Origin: an uncultured Clostridia bacterium
Lineage (GTDB): Bacteria > Bacillota > Clostridia > Christensenellales > Aristaeellaceae
NCBI GenBank assembly: GCA_947565865.1
Contig: CANOHT010000034.1
Location: 1 to 26,612, forward strand
DNA: 26,612 bases
Direction of reading: 5' to 3'
The notes below the pieces were generated by a model that was given only the letters and a program-made list of their open reading frames with translations, had not been told where the DNA came from and made no database searches. Positions 23,848-26,612 of this stretch are shown piece after piece (position 1 is the stretch's first letter; each line of letters opens with the position of its first letter). Position numbers and translations under genes: made by a program.

Positions 23848-24450
23848 ATGAAACATGTCTACCTCATTGGCGATTCCATCCGCCTGGGCTATGCCGCCCA
23901 CGTCCGCGCGCTGCTGGAAGGCAAGGCCACGGTGGACGCCCCTGAGGAAAACTGCCGCTTTCTCCAGCATACCCTGCGCTATCTCCATGAATGGGCGGAG
24001 ACTTCCGTGTGCCCGCCGGAGAACATCGACCTGGTGCATTGGAACAACGGCTCCTGGGATGTCTGCCATTTCTGGGGCGACCCTGAGCCGATGACCTCCC
24101 TCACGCAGTACGGTCAGCTTCTGCGCCACGTTCATGGGCAGATCAGGCGGGTCTTCCCCCGGGCAAAGATCGTTTTCGCCACCACCACCCCGGTGGACGA
24201 GAGCCGTCCGAAAATCCAGCAGGGTGTACCCATCCGCACCAACGCGGAGATCGAGGCTTTCAACCAGGTGGCCAAGGATACCATGGCCGAGCTGCGGGTG
24301 CCGGTGAACGACCTGTACCTTTTCGCCCAGGACCTGAACGCGCTGCATGACGACTGGGTGCACTACACCCCGGAGGGCAGCCGGGCCCTTGCAGGAAAAG
24401 TGGTCTCGTTTATGGAACCCTATCTGACGGAGGTTGAGACACATGAGTGA
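23848..24450 (+). CDS. SGNH/GDSL-type hydrolase, probable carbohydrate esterase
   Basis: The 200-residue cytoplasmic protein shows the SGNH catalytic layout. Ser10 lies in GDSIRLGY (block I), an asparagine in HWNNGSWD at about 64-71, and Asp169 with His172 in DDWVHYTPEG. Such enzymes remove acyl groups, often acetyl esters from sugars. The family with the GDSIRLGY start is common in bacterial glycan loci, and the lack of a signal peptide means it acts on imported material. AAGGAGG precedes the start. The gene overlaps the start of the GH130 gene by eight bases (ATGAGTGA), so the two are translationally coupled and probably work on the same substrate. Confidence 0.85.
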   Translation: MKHVYLIGDSIRLGYAAHVRALLEGKATVDAPEENCRFLQHTLRYLHEWAETSVCPPENIDLVHWNNGSWDVCHFWGDPEPMTSLTQYGQLLRHVHGQIRRVFPRAKIVFATTTPVDESRPKIQQGVPIRTNAEIEAFNQVAKDTMAELRVPVNDLYLFAQDLNALHDDWVHYTPEGSRALAGKVVSFMEPYLTEVETHE

Positions 24451-25417
24451 GCTTCATTCCAGTCCGGTGATGACCCGCTGCGCCCAAAATCCCCTGCTGA
24501 CGGCGGCGCAGGTTCCCTATGACAGCAGCCTGGTCTTCAACGCGGGCGTCATCCGCAAGGACGGCAGGTATTACATGGTCTTCCGCAACGATTACGGCCA
24601 CCAGGGCGGCGGCAGCTTCAGGGGCACCAACATCGGCCTGGCGGAAAGCGAGGACGGCCTCCGCTGGACGGTGCGCCCGGAACCCCTGTACATGCTTCGG
24701 GATCAGGAGATCAGCCGCGCGTATGATCCCCGCCTGATCGTCATTGAGGAGAAGATGTACATGTGCATGGCGGTGGATACCCGCCACGGCATCCGCGGGG
24801 CCATCGCGTCTGTCAGCGATGACTTCAGCCGGATTGAGATCATTTCCATGACCGTGCCGGACAACCGCAACATGGTGCTGTTTCCGCAGAAAATCGGCGG
24901 CGAGTTCGTCCGTCTGGAGCGGCCCTACCCCGTTTACGGACGGGGCGGTCGGGATCGCTTCGATATTTGGATTTCCTTCTCCCCCGACCTTGTGTACTGG
25001 GGCAAATCCCAGCTACTGGCCGGTGTGGAGGACTTCCCCTTCGCCAACGACAAGATTGGCCCCGGCGCACCGCCCGTGCTCACCGACGCGGGCTGGCTGG
25101 CGGTCTGTCACTCGGTGGACATCGACCCCGCCCGTGGGAAAAACGGTTGGGAGGATACCTGGAAGAAGCGCTACTGCGCCACGCTGATGCTGCTGGACAG
25201 GGAGAACCCTGCCAAGGTGCTGGGCATCTGCCGGACGCCGCTGCTGGCCCCGGAAACGGCCTATGAGCGGGACGAGGGCTTCCGCACCAACGTGATCTTC
25301 CCCACCGCCGCCGTCAGGCTTGACGACGACCGCCTGCGCGTGTACTACGGCGCGGCGGATACGGTCATCGCGGGCGCGGAGGCGAAGATCAGCGATCTGC
25401 TTGATCTATGCAAGTAA
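24443..25417 (+). CDS. GH130-family glycoside phosphorylase or hydrolase
   Basis: This 324-residue cytoplasmic enzyme has the five-bladed propeller signatures of glycoside hydrolase family 130, whose members act on beta-mannosides. The acid residue region YDPRL is at residues 94-98. NMVLFPQKI with a downstream arginine, Lys204 in NDKIGPG and His223 in CHSVD match the positions used to bind phosphate in the mannosyl phosphorylases of the family. RTNVIFPTAAV and VYYGAADT finish the fold. A phosphorylase releasing mannose-1-phosphate is therefore favoured over a hydrolase. The ATG at 24443 is preferred because GGAGG lies nine bases before it; a TTG at 24434 is in frame. It is the last gene of the importer 2 operon. 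Confidence 0.88.
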   Translation: MSELHSSPVMTRCAQNPLLTAAQVPYDSSLVFNAGVIRKDGRYYMVFRNDYGHQGGGSFRGTNIGLAESEDGLRWTVRPEPLYMLRDQEISRAYDPRLIVIEEKMYMCMAVDTRHGIRGAIASVSDDFSRIEIISMTVPDNRNMVLFPQKIGGEFVRLERPYPVYGRGGRDRFDIWISFSPDLVYWGKSQLLAGVEDFPFANDKIGPGAPPVLTDAGWLAVCHSVDIDPARGKNGWEDTWKKRYCATLMLLDRENPAKVLGICRTPLLAPETAYERDEGFRTNVIFPTAAVRLDDDRLRVYYGAADTVIAGAEAKISDLLDLCK

Positions 25418-25422
25418 ACGAA

Positions 25423-25456
25423 CAGCCCGGCATCCGCGTGAGGCCGGGCTGCTTTT
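25423..25456 (+). terminator. Intrinsic terminator of importer operon 2
   Basis: A perfect nine-base-pair GC-rich stem (25423-25431 with 25443-25451) is followed by CTTTT. It marks the right end of the carbohydrate locus, six bases after the GH130 stop. Confidence 0.88.
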
Positions 25457-25570
25457 GTATATCCTGTCCGTTTAGGCCATGATCGTCGCTGCCGCAGCCC
25501 GCAAACAAGTTCATAAAGCCTCAGATACCAAGGCGGCCCCGAAAGCGATAACAAGGGCCTGCATAACGCC
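25449..25570 (-). pseudogene. Frameshifted fragment resembling Maff2/VirB2-like protein
   Basis: On the minus strand one frame reads MQALVIAFGAALVSEAL (25564-25514) and then stops. The -1 frame continues MNLFAGCGSDDHGLNGQDI and QKQ (25514-25449). Joined, they resemble the Maff2 (PF12750) pattern of Clostridia conjugative elements, recalled as L-V-x-A-x-G-A-G-L ... N-L-L-E-G-Y-G-x-D-N-P-G-A-K-S-Q-G-x-K-Q. The number of residues between the GA and NL anchors fits. Maff2 proteins are small pilin-like membrane proteins of type IV secretion in integrative elements. The likeness ends at the GH130 terminator, so the fragment is truncated there. This is a motif-level match from memory. Confidence 0.4.
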
Positions 25571-25599
25571 TGCTGCATGGCGGCGGCTATTTAGTTTTC

Positions 25600-26297
25600 T
25601 GTTGGATACTGTTCTGCAAAGCGGAATTTAGCTTCCTAAGCTTTCTATAATTTTTCCGTACCACCCAGTGATAACAATATTCAGCTTGTTTTCAAAGCAT
25701 TTTCGTAGTATAAATCATCAGATGTTATTTTTTAGTTGTTCTTGGAAACGTGTCTTGGATCTATAACCAGAAAAGTAGACACTATTCTACACTAACTGTT
25801 AGTCAAAATATGAACCATGATATCGCCTGTGGCCAAATCCACCTTCCGGGCAATCGCATAGAGGCTACTCAAAACATGAACAAGATACAAGGGGTTCATG
25901 CCATGCGCTGTCCAAAACGCCAAATCTCCACCAGCAGCAATTGAAGTATTACCTATATATGCTACTAATTTGACTATATCGGGCACTTCAGTTTTGTCAA
26001 AACTGACAAGATAGTCTCCAGTTGCATCAAACACCTTAGAAATCAAACCATAATTACAGATATTCCCCCTGTGTTGACAAACTCTGGGCCCATCAGTGCC
26101 TTGGAAGGCTCAATACATCACAAAAGATAATTGCAAAGCGTATCGCATGTATAAAGCGGATGTTTGAGGAGAAATGATTATGGAAAGAGTAATCTAACGA
26201 TACATGACTGTTTAACGAAACTCCAGTAAAATAACGATACTCAGACACCGAGTTTCAAAAGTTGGCATGGTATCATTGTCGAGTTGCAGTGCCATGA
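25600..26297. other. AT-richer stretch without a recognisable gene
   Basis: The region is visibly more AT-rich than the locus to its left. A minus-strand frame open from 26109 to 25792 (about 105 codons, TTG at 26046 as the only plausible start) includes ISKVFDATGDYLVSFDKTEV and DLAFWTAHGMNPLYLVHVL. It reads like protein but matches nothing I recognise. Upstream in another frame SKALMGPEFVNTGGISVIMV may be a frameshifted continuation. A shorter minus-strand stretch near 25605-25700 ends KNYRKLRKLNSALQNSIQQ. No ribosome site or promoter supports any of these. They are best read as decayed coding sequence of an inserted element. Confidence 0.35.
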
Positions 26298-26317
26298 ATA
26301 CCAACATTAGTTGGTAT
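26298..26317. repeat. Eight-base-pair perfect hairpin
   Basis: ATACCAAC (26298-26305) and GTTGGTAT (26310-26317) are perfect inverted copies around ATTA, directly before a terminator-like stem. It may be an operator or part of the terminator block. Confidence 0.55.
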
Positions 26318-26348
26318 AAAAAGGCTCACCGAATGCAGTGAGTCTTTT
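26318..26348. terminator. Bidirectional terminator-like hairpin
   Basis: An eleven-pair stem (26319-26329 with 26338-26348, one G-U pair) with an eight-base loop ends in TTTT on the plus strand and TTTTT on the minus strand. No intact gene precedes it on either side. Confidence 0.7.
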
Positions 26349-26386
26349 GCTATACTTGCAAAAATGGCGACATAGCGAATCCTTAG

Positions 26387-26530
26387 CGTTTCAATTTGCA
26401 GGATTTCACGAAGCGGCTTGCTGTTAAACAGGACGAAAGGCTGTGGTACGGCACGGTGAATCAGATGTGCATATCGGCGCAAAGCCACCTGCGGTTCATA
26501 TTCAAAGACAGACAGGAAATCACGGTGTGA
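26387..26530 (+). pseudogene. C-terminal remnant of a serine recombinase
   Basis: A plus-strand frame following a TAG reads 47 residues to a TGA at 26528-26530. It includes DFTKRLAVKQDERLWYGTVN and LRFIFKDRQEITV. This is like the extreme C-terminus of large serine recombinases of Clostridia elements, where D-x-x-L-W-x-x-x-V-D is followed by F-x-F-K-D-G-x-E-I. The glycine of K-D-G is arginine here, and there is no start codon, ribosome site or upstream catalytic domain. It is therefore a remnant of an integrase or resolvase that inserts mobile elements. The match rests on remembered family endings. Confidence 0.5.
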
Positions 26531-26558
26531 AATTAATTCGTGAATTGATGCACACCTT

Positions 26559-26612
26559 TCGCATTCGCAATAGGGCATAGGCCTGCAGGCCTATGCCCTA
26601 TTGCGAATGCGA
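26559..26612. repeat. Perfect 54-base palindrome reaching the window end
   Basis: The last 27 bases are the exact reverse complement of the 27 before them, with no spacer, centred on CCTGCAGG (26582-26589). The palindrome stops at the final base. It may be a fold-back assembly artefact, the tip of a larger inverted repeat, or a true hairpin end. Confidence 0.95.

Noticed and set aside
22201..24444. 747-codon minus-strand frame opposite binding protein and esterase
   Set aside because: Long only because of codon bias in the sense strand; glycine-, valine- and histidine-rich with no motif.
25345..25578. 77-codon minus-strand frame
   Set aside because: It crosses the GH130 terminator and lies in a different frame from both Maff2-like pieces.
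25770..25800. AAAAGTAGACAC region as an insertion-sequence end
   Set aside because: It resembles some IS ends, but no matching inverted repeat or transposase fragment was found nearby.
26174..26197. ATG after GAGGAG opening a seven-codon frame
   Set aside because: It stops after seven codons and no uORF target or leader-peptide pattern follows.
26273..26578. 101-codon minus-strand frame
   Set aside because: It runs through the terminator hairpin and starts inside the terminal palindrome. The opposite strand carries the better recombinase match.

Overview
The window reads as Bacillota, most likely a GC-rich Clostridia gut lineage (Christensenellales- or Oscillospirales-like). The reasons are strong AAGGAGG-type ribosome binding sites before nearly every gene, SigA-type promoters with 17-base spacers, CmpB-type membrane and PlsY proteins, and Lpl-type sugar importers without an ATPase. 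No rRNA, tRNA, CRISPR array or intact mobile element was seen. The lineage is inferred from gene families, not from a marker gene.

Left part (1-6000), housekeeping and defence-like genes. A minus-strand operon runs from a near-consensus promoter at 2898-2926 through a MATE exporter, two GNAT acetyltransferases and a class I methyltransferase cut by the window edge. Divergent from it is a single RmlD-type reductase gene with its own consensus promoter and a strong terminator. A second minus-strand operon carries plsY and a CmpB-family membrane protein whose last residues appear to be frameshifted. Behind plsY lie the remains of a DUF1294-type gene that still has a minus-strand terminator.

Central part (6019-25456), a large carbohydrate-use locus of about 19 kb. 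It holds a phosphomannose-isomerase-like cupin and a membrane-bound AraC regulator. These are followed by importer 1 (permease B, permease C, binding protein), a sialidase-like beta-propeller protein and a DapA/NanA-family aldolase. A GH172 gene faces the other way, divergent from a cupin-AraC regulator, which is followed by a PocR-AraC regulator. An FAD-dependent oxidoreductase comes next, then importer 2 (permease C, permease B, lipoprotein binding protein), an SGNH esterase and a GH130 enzyme. Neither importer has an ATPase, so a shared MsmX-type ATPase elsewhere is expected. None of the enzymes has a signal peptide. The locus therefore appears to import oligosaccharides or glycoconjugates and take them apart in the cytoplasm. 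The true substrate cannot be read from the sequence.

Right part (25457-26612), AT-richer decayed DNA. It holds what looks like a frameshifted Maff2/VirB2-like fragment on the minus strand, an unidentified minus-strand reading frame, a two-hairpin terminator block and the C-terminal tail of a serine recombinase on the plus strand. It ends in a perfect 54-base palindrome that stops exactly at the window end. Together these suggest the graveyard of an integrative element, or a contig end inside a repeat.
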